Both the position numbers and the translations under genes were made by a program. 64,000 nucleotides of DNA, taken from NCBI GenBank assembly GCA_922989275.2, contig OV277866.1, forward strand, positions 36,225,246 through 36,289,245, in the 5' to 3' direction. How positions within the stretch are numbered: the stretch's first letter is position 1; each line of letters starts with the position of its first letter. The notes under the pieces were generated by a model. It was not told the origin of the DNA. It was given only the letters and a program-made list of their open reading frames with translations, and searched no databases. This stretch comes from Gari tellinella (lineage: Eukaryota; Mollusca; Bivalvia; Cardiida; Psammobiidae). Positions 1-12,400 of the stretch are shown here, piece by piece.

Positions 1-48
1 GGGTAGTAAGTTGAATTAATGCATTGAAGTCTTTTACATGCTGCTCCC

Positions 49-210
49 AGGGCTGCCATTTCTCCGAAATCTTCAGATATTTATCTCAGCAGATGGTAGC
101 TTAAAGCAGGCTGAAAATAAAGCAGAATGTGCCTTAAGGCACATTATGCTTTACTTTCAACCTGCTTTAAGTGATCAGCTTTCTTTAAAACTAGAAACTG
201 GCTATGGGTT
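49..210 (-). mobile_element. Family K/A hairpin MITE, truncated
   Basis: It begins AGGGCTGCCATTTCTCCG, the inverted end of family K, and then holds the shared palindrome (about 101-172) with CTTAAG at its centre. It ends in the CTAGAAACTGGCTATGG segment without the second K end. Confidence 0.7.
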
Positions 211-294
211 TATATCTTGTTTGATTTCAATCCCAACTCACTCTTACCTATGCCTTGCTATTTTGTCGACGAATAGGTGACAGCCAGATTCCAG

Positions 295-486
295 TCGTGC
301 CAGCAAAGTAATCCGTTTTCCACATGTGCGTGCAGTGTTATGATACAGTCTGGAGATGATGTGTACGTGTTGGATGTTTGTCGTGGAGCACAGTCCACCC
401 CTTCATTGACATTTAAGATATATCGCAATGGGGAGTGGACACCCCATACAAGAATCCATTATGATTTCAACGGAGAGTCTTATCAG
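295..486 (+). CDS. vWD gene, exon a (start of vWD domain in window)
   Basis: This 64-codon exon starts after a TTCCAG acceptor and ends before GTATTG, in phase 0 on both sides. It encodes FSTCACSVMIQSGDDVYVL, the opening Cys pattern and first strands of a von Willebrand D domain. The frame is open upstream into the intron, so the acceptor position rests on the AG and on alignment to the family. Confidence 0.82.
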
Positions 487-3400
487 GTATTGAAATTGTG
501 TATTTAATACATAGAAAATCTGAATTATCTAAACTCTTATGGTAGGGAAGATGCTTTTCTTTCTCTTTAAACTCTTAACACCTGTCCCGTTTTCCGAAAA
601 TCGGTGATTTCAATGAGTGGACGCAATTACTGTTAAAATTGTATGCTTACAGTTGGTTTTATGTTTTGTTTTTATGGAAGGGTATCATATTAGCTAGACA
701 GAAATGCAAAAAGGGTGCCGTTTCATCAATATTTATTCATGATATGCCCGGTTTTGTCGAGATGGGGTGAGAATATACTGAAAATCAGTTGTATCCCTTG
801 TCTCTATATATACTTTCTGACAATTTTTTCCCCTAAAAAATAATCGTGTCGGGGCCCTGTGCACTAAATGATATTAATTATTATGTGATTATGAAAGGTG
901 ATTGCTTAAAGCAAGTTGACAGTAAAACAGAAAGCTCATTTTGTATTTTTAGCTCACATGGCTTTTTTGATGAGCTATTTTGACTGTCCTGTGTTGATGA
1001 TTCGTCGTCCGTTGTCAACATTTTTTTTTTAAAACGTCATCTCCTCCTAAACTACTGAATAGATTTTAACCAAACTTGGCAGGAATGATCCTTATATGAT
1101 CCACTTTGAAAATTGTTAAAAATGTTCGGATCCGTTGCATATCTAGGTCACAGGAGCTGAAAATAGATTGTTTCAATAAATAATTAAAAACCTTCTTGCC
1201 TGAAACCACAGTACCCTGAGCTTAGCTATTTCGCACAAAGCATCATCTACAGGTCCTCTTGCATATCGTTGCGTATCTAGGTCTCTGGAGCTAAAAATAG
1301 ATTTTTTTCAATTTAAACTTCAATAAGTCGTCTTGCCTACCCTGAGCTTAGCTATTTCACACAAAGCATCATCTTCCAATCCTATATCAAGATTGTTTAA
1401 ATTATGTCCCTGTGGTAAAAAATGACCCTGCCCAGAAGGTCACAAATTTACATAGAGTTATATAGTGAAATCTTCAAACCTCTTCTTCTCTGAAACTAAT
1501 ATGGCCAGAGCTTTGATTTTTGACATGGTGACACTTCTATAGATACTTTACCAGTATTATTCAAATGGGTCTAGTCCGTTGCATATCTAGGTCACAGAAG
1601 CTAAATATATTTTTTCAATGAAAACTAAAAAAAAATCTTCTTGTCATACACCATAGTGCCTTGAGTTTATAGATATTTGGCACATAACATCATCTACTCA
1701 GCAATTGGCACAGTCATATTGTCATAATTTCTTAGCTTTCCAAGATATGCTTCATTTACATCAGCGGTTCAAGGTGAGCAACATAGGGCCGTATACGGCT
1801 CTTGTCTGTTTTTCTGTCACCTTGCTTTAAGCTGTCACTTGCCTTTTATAAAATCAATTAGCTTTTGTTTTAGTGGTCTTAATAGAGAGGTTTTATTGTA
1901 TACTAGAGTTTTTATACGCCCGTCATCGACGGTCGTATTATGGTATACCCAGCGCTGTCCGTCCGTACGTCCGTCCGTTAACTTTTCTTGTTAGCGCTCT
2001 CTCACCTTCATTTATTTACGGATTTTGATTAAACTTCCTACAAATATTCCATACCACAATAGCTCGGACGAGTTCGCGTTTCAGACGTTGGCGGCTATTT
2101 TTAGCAGAGTTATGCCCCTTTATTGTCAAAAATGGGCATTTTTAAAAAAAAAACCAGAACTTTTTTTTTAATTATTAAATTTATTTCAAATTTGATATGG
2201 TGATACAATGAATGAAGTTACTTAACATATATTACGGGTTTTTGGTTTGACTTCCTATTTTCAGAGTTATGCCCCTTTACACAATTTTTTTAACAATATA
2301 TTGTTTCCTGATAATAATTTTACTTACATTTTGTCTATTGTAACCAAATTTCATATTTATCTTTCTCATCATGCAGGGAAGGCACCTGTGAATTTTGGTT
2401 CCTGTTAAATTATTTTTCTATGAGTTATGCCCCTTTACATCCTTAAAATTTAAAATAAGCCACACTTCGTCCGTTAACTTTTCTTCTTAGCGCTCTCTCA
2501 CCTTCATTTATTGACTGATTTTGATTAAACTTCCTACAAATATTCCATACCACAATAGTTCGGATGAGTTCGCGTTTCAGACGTTGGCGACTATTTTTAG
2601 CAGAGTTATGCCCCTTTATTGTCAAAAATGGGCATTTTTAAAAAAAAAAACAGAACTTTTTTATTTTTGATTCAATTGATTTCAAATTTGATATGGTGAT
2701 ACAATGAATGAAGTGACTTAATATCTATTATGGGTTTTTGGTTTGACTCTGTATTTTCAGAGTTATGCCCTTCACACAATTTTTTTAACAATATATTGTT
2801 TCCTGATAATAATTTTACTTACATTTTGTCTATTGTAACCAAATTTCATATTTAGCTTTCTCATCATACAGGGAAGGCACCTGTGAATTTTGGTTCCTGT
2901 TAAATTTCAGACGTTGGCGACTATTTTTAGCAGAGTTATGCCCCCTTTATTGTCAAAAATGGGCATTTTTTAAAAAACCCAGAACTTTTTTCTTGACTAT
3001 CGCAATACTATCGGGATAGTACTTGAGCTATCGCAATACTACAGCATAGTCTTTTTGAGATCGATAGTCGGGCCTACACTCCGGGCGACTTTTTCCAGTC
3101 GGCCTGAGTCTGGACGACTTTGACACCCGCCGGCTGTGACGGGCGTATTTTGCCGCACTGCGGTGCTCTTGTTTTTATTGTACTTGTATTTTATTTTTTC
3201 CAGGTTGTTTTACCCAGTGGTACCATTGTAAATACAGAGCAAGCCAATATCCTTGGGGAAGAGAATTTGGTTGTTTCGATAGATCCATCTTCTTTGGTCT
3301 GGGAGAACACGCTAGGTATGCAGTAGGAACATGTTAATATACCCCCACAACTAAGTTATGGGGGTAATATTGAAACCAAGTTATCTGTCCTTCCATTTAT

Positions 3401-6400
3401 TGCCAAGTAGACACAATTTGTTTAGCTCACCAGAGCACGAAGTGCTCAAGGTGAACTTTTGTGATACCCCTGCTGTCCGTCCTCCGCCCGTCCATCAGTC
3501 TGTCTGTCAACAATTGCAAACGACTTCACCTCTGAAACCAATAGCCCCAATGTAACCAAAACTTCATCAGAAGCATCAGTAGGTTAGGGGAATGAAAAGT
3601 TGTTAATAGTTTTGGGTGGAGTAATTTGTTTGGTTGCCACTCTGAAACAATCTGTGATACAGACCAGGGCTCCAGATAAGGGGAGTATTTCAAAAACTAA
3701 AATCTTTATTTCTGCTTTAAACCGTATGGTGTCACTACTCATTAGAATCGTCTCTTGTGTCAAGAGTTATCTGCCCTTGGTGTACTCAGATATGCTAGAA
3801 AGTCTTTATTTCAGTATTGTTTAATGCTCTCAGAGCTTTAATTGTCTACAAATAAGAATAGATTTTGATAAATCAATATATTTCTTTTCCAGTGGGCGTA
3901 TATTGTACCGTTTGCGGGGCTCTCGTTAGAAGTTGTAATAGAGAGGTTTTACTGTATTAGAAATGTTATTACAAATTTGCAGGGCTGCCATATGTTGACA
4001 TGAAAAATTCCTAAAATTTCCAAATTTGCATATTTCAAGTGCGATTTTATGAATCGTAACTTTACCCCATAGCCTGTTTCTAGTTTTGTTGATATGCCAC
4101 TACTTAAAGCAGGCTGTAAGTAAAGCAGAATGCGCCTTTAGGCGCATTCTGCTTGGCATTCAGCCTGCTTTAAGCTACTATATAGTGGGAAAAAAATCCG
4201 AAGATTTAGGAAAAATCCGGACAAATGGCAGCTCTGATTTTGACAGCAGCATACAGTAGATATACAGGGTTCCCTCTCTACAACAACACCAATTGAGAGA
4301 CAGAAATTGTGTGCATTGTTCAGAGGGAGGCGTTATAGGGAGGGATATTGGCATACATTTGCAAACAGTTTGAATCCAGATCAAATGCCGCGTCACATAG
4401 CATCTGATCTGGATTCAAGCTGTTCATAACTCTTCATTTTTTTTTTCTTCTGTCAAAATGTCCAATATGTGACTTTGAGTAAAACAGCAGACAACAACTT
4501 TAAGTAGAAGATATTGCATAAGTAAAAAGGTTGGACATAACTTCTTGTTTTGGGAAGAGCGACAAGCGTCTTAGTCAAGTCGGAATCGTTGTTTGGAGGG
4601 CCATTCATGATTGTAGGGAGAGAGCACTGTAAAAGTTAGTCAGCAGCATACAGAGGATATACCATAAAATGTTGACTATATATGTTACAGGATTGTGTGG
4701 TACCTATGACGGTAATGATCTGAACGATTTGACCACCTTCGATGGGACTGTGAGCAATATTTCAGAGTTTCGACCTTACCAAGGTTTACCATTTGCATAT
4801 ATGTATGTCAGAGACTGGAGGTATGTTCACCCATTTGATATGCTAAATTTATCTGCCAAATGTTATGATCCATTCCATAAATTCACCTTTTTGCGCCTTT
4901 AATTTATTCCTCCATTGAAGAAAAAAAAAATCCACTTTATACAGTAATGAATATGTACTATACCAAAGGAAATACTTTCTATATTCTTGCAGACGAAAGT
5001 TAAAGCAGGGTGAAAGTGAAGAAGAATGCACCTTAAGGTGCATTCTGCTTCACTTTCAGCTTTCTTCCCTTTTCCCCGTAGCCTGTTTCTAGTTTTGAAA
5101 ACAGTTGACCACTTAAAGCTAGTTGAAAGTAAAGCAGAATGCGACTTAAGGCACATTCTGCTTTACTTTCAACTTCCTTTAAGCTTTTATTTGCTTGAGT
5201 ACAGAAATAATTTTGTATGATACATATTCATTACTGTATAAATTAGAAACGGGGTCTACACTGTTTGCTAATTTAAAGCAGTATTTATTAAACTACCCAG
5301 AATTTCAGAGTAGACTGGCTCATGTTTTTGTAATATCTAAAATGATCCACAATGGAACCTAATAACCCACAAGTGTAGCTTAGTATTGAAGGAGTTGACT
5401 GTATCATTTTTATCATTTTTTACTTCAGTCCTGATGAAACTCTGCTGTTTGGTGTAGCCGATGACAGTGACCATATTATCATGGACAACATCAAGTGTCA
5501 GTGTATCAATGATACGTGTCAACCCACTGACTTGATCGAGACCTGCCGTTTTGTTAAGGGCACATTAATTGACAACAGTTTACTCGAGGATAGATATGAA
5601 CAAACTCAAGCATTGATTAGTCGGCGTCGAAAGAGACAAGCTCCCGGAAATGATGAGATTATTGAATTTTCACAGGTACAGTATAGTGGAGAAAACGTTA
5701 TTCTTTCCTGTTTAAACAAAACCCAAACGCAAAACACTAAAACGTAGAAAAGTGCAACTTTTGGACAATTCTAATAATTCATGTTTATATTGGTGACAAA
5801 TTGTTTGGAGCCAGATCAGACGCCGGGTTACAGGTACACTGGCTGTAAAAGGCATGTAAAATTGTTTGCACATCACATTTATTCAATGGGTTAACACATT
5901 AAACCCAAGGTTGTGTATACTCATCTTTGAAAAACAGTGTACCTGTTAAGAGTATGCTTGTCCTATGCAAACTGTAGACCTAGATCAGAGGGATTCTTAA
6001 GGAGCCCTCTGATCAGGGTCTGCACTGTTTGTCATTTTGTAATAAACTGTAAGCAACAGTCCTTGATAGTCAAAAATGAACTAGACTTTGAAAGAAACTT
6101 AACCCATTACCCCATAGCCTGTTTCTAGTTTTGGTGACAGGTGATCACTTAAAGCAGGTTGAAAGTAAAGCAGAATGTGCCCAAGGCACATTCTGCTTTA
6201 CTTTCAGTCTGCTTTTAAGCTACCATCTGCTAGAATATAGATAATAGTTCTTATCATACATATTCATATCTGTATAAATTATAACTTTGTTCCTCAGTTG
6301 AGGAATAAATTAAAGGTGTAAAAAGGTGTATTTATGGAGTAATGGGTTAAATTTGTTAATCAAAAGTTTCAGGGGCAAATGAGTTATATAGGATCTGTCA

Positions 6401-9400
6401 TGAGTTGATCTTTGAAACCAGCTGATCTCAACCCTGAGTCTAGAAATGAAATTTTATTAAGTGACCCTTGGCTAGCTTAATAACTTTTCTATTCTAGATG
6501 ATGTTGAGATCAGCTTGTCTCAAAGTTCTATGAATGACAGATCCTTTTTCTCACATAACAATAAGGCATTTTAAGCAATAGGCTTTTCTTGGAAAAGAGT
6601 GAAATGAAAGTGAGTCTTGAAATAGAGTGACGTCATCAAAGTGATCGCACACATGTTGGAGAATTGGATATTCACAATTGCTTTTTATACGCCCGTCTTC
6701 AGACTGGACGTATTATGTCGTGGCGCTGTCCGTCTGTCTGTCTGTCTGTCCGTTCCCACAATATGATAGATATGTGGCTAAAATTGTGTCCATAACCTAG
6801 ACACATAATTGAAAAACATTAACCTGGCAGTTTCTTGTAACATTAACCTGGCCATTTCTTGTGACATTAACCTGGCCAATTGTGGGACATAGGGTTAGGG
6901 GTAGGGTTAGCCTCCAGATCATTCTATAACAAAGTTAGTATTCATTTATGTGGCTAACCACACGTATTTTAGCCACATAAAAGAGATACAATAAAGAAGG
7001 ATATGGCCACTTAAATGGAGATTGTGGGTACGTCCGTCTGTCCGTTCGTTAATTTTTTCATGTCCGCTCTCTAACTCAAACAAATTTAGTCCAATCCTTT
7101 TAAAACTTGGTCAGAATGTGTATGACCATAATATCTCTGTCAAGTTCGATAACCAGCAAGATTGCCCCAGACATTCAAGAGTTATGCCCCTTTTTTGTCA
7201 ACAACGGGAATTTTAGTTTGTCCGCTCTCTAACTTAAACAAATGTATTCCAATCTTTTTGTAACTTGGTCAGAACGTGTATGACCATAATATCTCGGTCA
7301 AATTCGATAACCAGCAAGATTGCCCCAGACATTCAAGAGTTATGCCCCTTTTTCGTCAAAAGCGGGCATTTTTTAGTTTGTCTGCTCTCTAACTCAAACA
7401 AATTTATTCCAATCCTTTTGAAACTTGGTCAGCATGTGTATGACCATAACATCTCGGTCAAGTTAAATAACCAGCAAGCTTGCCATAGACATTCAAGAGT
7501 TATGCCCCTTTTTCGTAAAAAACGGGCATTTTTTAGTTTGTCCGTTCTCTAACTCAAATAAATTTATGCCAATCCTTTTGAAACTTGGTCAGCATATGAC
7601 CCCTAACTTTCAGGGTTCTTCCCCTTTTTTCCACTTTACCTTGATAGGGTTTTAGTATGACTACATTCTAAGATCGATTTGACAGGCGTATAATGTGCCC
7701 GGCTTGCGGTGCTCTTGTTGCTTCTTAAAACAGAGGTAGTTATATGTTTACATGGCTTGCTTTTATCATTTCCAGCTGCCCCAATGGCCGACACCCAACA
7801 ATATAACTGAGGCAATTGCAGCGGAACACTGTAGCAACGTATTTTCATCATTAAACTCCTGGGAGGTGTGTAGCAAGATCATCAATACCACCGACATCCT
7901 GAAATCCTGTCAGAACAACATCCTGGTGAGTCTCTTACAGCCTTTCTTGCCTAACAGGGTACAGAAAAATGACCCCTACAGTGATAATTTTACCTACAGG
8001 TGCATCCTGGGTCCTATACTCATTAAATTTGCCAGGGACTCATTATTTAAAAAGTTGCGAGTCCCATGGACCGCTAGCTTTTCTGGCCTTTATTAGCCTA
8101 TTACTCATAAGCAAATACATGCAGTAGCTTAAAGCAGATTGAAAGTAAAGCAGAATGTGCCTTAAGGCACATTCTGCTTTACTTTCAACCTGCTTTAAGT
8201 AGTCACATGTCTGGTAACATGTTAGACTGTCAATCTTCTAACCAAATCTTTCCCACTTCTGACACCATGTTATGTTTGCTCGTAGTTGTTGAACTTGTTC
8301 TAGTCCTAATGTGGACATATAGTTGGGTTCCCCAGTCAGTGAATCGGTAAAGACAAGAGTACTGGTTTATAAGTTGTTTATTACAGTAAGCCTCAGCATC
8401 AAGCGATCAAGTGACTAGTACACTGTATAGCACAGGTATTAAAGCATACAGTAACAGTAACTCTTACATAAGATACCGTATAAGTAGGTTTTTACGCGAG
8501 ATGCGAATAAAGGGAATGTACCGTAAATGAATTTTTAGCGTGTTCATTATTCGCGCAAACGTATTCAAAATCTATATTTTACCGATATGATATTGAAGTC
8601 TGTTTTATTTTACCATTTTGGGTTAAACAAGTATCTTGCCAATAAATCCTCATAAGTAAGTGGCGCATTTAAAACTAGAGATAGGGAGGGAACACTGTAT
8701 TTTGTGTCACTAAACCCAACTCTTTCACTTGTTGATGATGTATGGTGATTTCAATGTTCTTTTTCTCTTTGCCATTAGCTCACAGATAACTACAATTCGG
8801 TACAAAGTTCCGTGGAGGCCCTGAATAGACAATGCCAAAAAGTGGCAACAACAGACCCCTCCGTGTCCATAGCAACCAACATGACATACGAGGAACTGGT
8901 GCCTTATATACTGAACAGAACCTGTACGAAGGACTGTAGTGGGCATGGAGTATGTGACAATGGTGAGCGAGGAACCTTTTGTTAACCCATTATCCCATAA
9001 ATACACCTTATTATGCCTTTTTAGCTCACCTGGCACGAAGTGCCAAGGTGAACTTTTAACCCTTAGCCTGCCACTCACGACTATAGATCCATATGAAAAC
9101 AGCTTGGATCCGGATGAGACGCCGAGTAACTCGGCGTCTCATCCGGATCCAAGCTGTTTGACACTCGGACAACATTTTCAGCAATTTTGAGCAACTTTGA
9201 AGCACTTTGAAACTTGAAGCAGACGAGAAATATAGCAGACAACAATTTATTTGGCGGGCTAAGGGTTAAGATTGATTTTTTTTAAGTTTTACACCTTTTT
9301 TTTAAAAAAATCATTAAGTAGTCCAGGTATTTGGACGTGATTTTATTTGATCAAGGCCTATGGAGATTGAAATATTAGGGAAAAAATAATTATCTTTGAT

Positions 9401-12400
9401 TGTTTTACAGGTAATTGTATTTGTGCTGAGGGTTACCAAGGAGATGATTGTGCTATCATGTTGACCGTGGCACCTACAGTGACCATTATGTCAGAAAACA
9501 TATACACCATTTCGGAATATACTACCACTGAAGTGACCAGGCAGGTTGAAATCTATGGAGCTAACTTCGCCAATACCGCTGACCTCACATGCCATATGGA
9601 GAAAGTGAATGTAAGCTTGCAAAGCTGCAATTCTGTGGCCCTATTTACCTAAATCTTTTCAGAACTTTCTGTTTTACTTTCACCTTGCTTTAACTCTTTC
9701 CTCCCTGAAACTTTAAATGAACAATTCCAATTTCCATTTTAGTCAAGTCCATTTATGACCTTTAAGAGTGGTTTTGTCAATGTTTGGCAATATGACAAAC
9801 AGTGAAGACCCTGATCAGAGGGCTCCTTTTGGAGCCCTCTGATCTGGGTATTCACTGTTTGCACAGGACTATGTACTATTCACATGTATACTGTTTGAAA
9901 ATGACGCCTATATGCGGCACTAGGGTTCAAAGGGTTAAGCTGTCTCCTGTCTTTTATACAATCAATTATTAGCCTTTGTATTAGTGGTCTTAATATGGGC
10001 GTTTCACCTTGCTTTAGTAGCTGTCACCTGTCTTTTATACAATCAATTAGCCTACTTTTTGGTGGTCGTAATAGAGAGATTTTACTGTATTTGTTTCCTG
10101 TGATTTCCAGTTCACCTCTACTGGTTATGTTGGCACTGGAGTCGTCACAAACCAGCCTGCGTCCTTCTTGACAATCGGCACTGTGAGCTGCCAGGTGACT
10201 GGTACTCTACCCCTTACAGGTCTGATGATATCTGTCAGCAACGATGGTAAGAACCAGTCTGCCAGCACACTCTACATCATTCAAGATGGCCGCTGCTACA
10301 ACTGCGATGTCACCAGTGGACTTTGCAACCAAAAGGTGAGCAAGCATGCTTAACCCATTCTGCCATAAATACGCCTTTTTACACCTCTTAGTTATTCCTC
10401 ATTTGAAGGAAATAGTTCCACTTTATGCAGTCATGAATATGCACCATATATTCTACATACTATCATGTGGTTTCTGAAAACAGGCTGAAAGTAAAGCAGA
10501 ATGCGCCTTAATGTGCATTCTGCTTTACTTTCAACCTGCTTTAAGTGGTCACCTACATTCAATGCTAGAAACAGGCTATGGGGTAATGGGTTAATTGATA
10601 TCAAGGTGTAAAATCCATCTATAGGTATCAATGTATTATTGTCAACCCTTTCAACACCAAATTAATTATGGGGTTTTACCACTTCATGTCTATGATATTG
10701 TATTGATACATACAATTGTTGCCTTGGACCACTACCAATCCATCAATATTACCCAACTTTGATTTTTACCTTGACCTTATAGTTTAGATGGATTTTTTCT
10801 TGGTTAACTAGATTTTTACAATGTCATCTAGCATCAACAGTATTGACTACAATGCTTTGATACTTATACAGTTGTTTCATTGTTTGAGTTCTTTTTGACA
10901 CTGCTAGAAAGGTATATTTACCCAGACAGTTTCGTGAACTGGTCTGTTCACTTGATCACTAGCGACTGAACTGTAGTCCATGGGGTATTACTTCCCTTTG
11001 CTACTACCGGAAGTGGCAGTAAACAAAGGGTTGTAAACCTTGCTGAGTCGGAACGCCCCCTGGTCCCGGCTCATCATGCTGGGGTTAGCTCTGATCTGGA
11101 TGGCCTCCCTGGTAAATATACCTTTCTAGCAGTGTCAAAAAGAACTCAACCAATGAAGTATAATACCTGCTAAATGAACCTTATATTCGCAAATTATACA
11201 GTTGTTGCCTTGGACCATTGCCATTTCACCCAACCTCAATTAGACCTTGCCCTTGATTATATTTTCAAGGATGCCATACACGTTTATTGAACAGAATCAT
11301 GTTTTGGAGCTTTAATCATTTCCAACCATAATGTTTCTATTGCAGCCAACGAGCTGTGTGGTAGACAATGTTTGTTATCAAGGTGCAGAGTATAACCCCG
11401 CTGATAACTGTTACTTGTGTGACCCAATCACCAACGACTTCCAGTATAAGACATGTAAGTATAGTACATACATTATGAGCCTTGCCATGAGAAAACCTGT
11501 CACTGCAAACAGTGTAGATCAATCTTTGACGCAGCGGCTGGTCTTGAACTGCACTGTTTGACACCCACATGCATCTAAAGCATTTTATATAGCTGTATTA
11601 TATATGGTAGTTGGCAGTATAGACCAAACTCAGTTACAGGGCCTTGGGTGACAACAGTGCTTGGTCTGTGCAATGTTTAAATGCAATAAGGAATGTTTTG
11701 TCTTGGCACGGCTCATATGTTTAAAACTTTGCATGCTGGGTATTTCTATTGTCTGTAACAAATATCTTCTGCTACTGTTCAAAAAGTAGAATTTTCAAAA
11801 ATAAAATTGATTAAAACTTGGTCATATTTTATATTTGGGGCAAAACGACCAGGGTGGAATTGGTTTGGGAGCAAAACATCCAGGGTGCGAAGTTGTTTGG
11901 GGGAAACTTGGTTGGATGGAGTTGTTATAGGGAGGGAAAATTTAGACTTGGCTTACCTTTGCAAACAGCTGTAATCCATAACACTGCATCTGGTCTAGAT
12001 TCAAGCTGTTTGTCACTCATCATTATATTTCTTCTGTCAAAATGTTCACTAATATGTAACTTTGGGAAGTAACAGCAGACAACAATTTTAAGCAGACATT
12101 GCAGCAATGAAAACTTCAGACATGGGAACAGCGACAAGCATTGTTTTAAGCAGGGAATCATTGTTCGGAGGACCGTCATGAGGAGGGAGTACTGTACATG
12201 TGTTCTACTATATTTGTTATTTGTTTTCCGCAGCCCCAACCTGCCCTGGTAGTACCACCACTAGTACCACTACAGTTTCAACATCATCTACTGTGAAGTC
12301 TTCCACAACACCATATACCGGTCCATCCACCTCAAGCACAACTCCTAAGTCATCAAGCCCCTCCTCTAGCGCTAGTACCAAACCTTCAACACAAGGTCCT

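Noticed and set aside
6892..6911. TTAGGG-like interstitial telomere repeat
   Set aside because: Only two or three imperfect units inside a small nested element; chance is sufficient.
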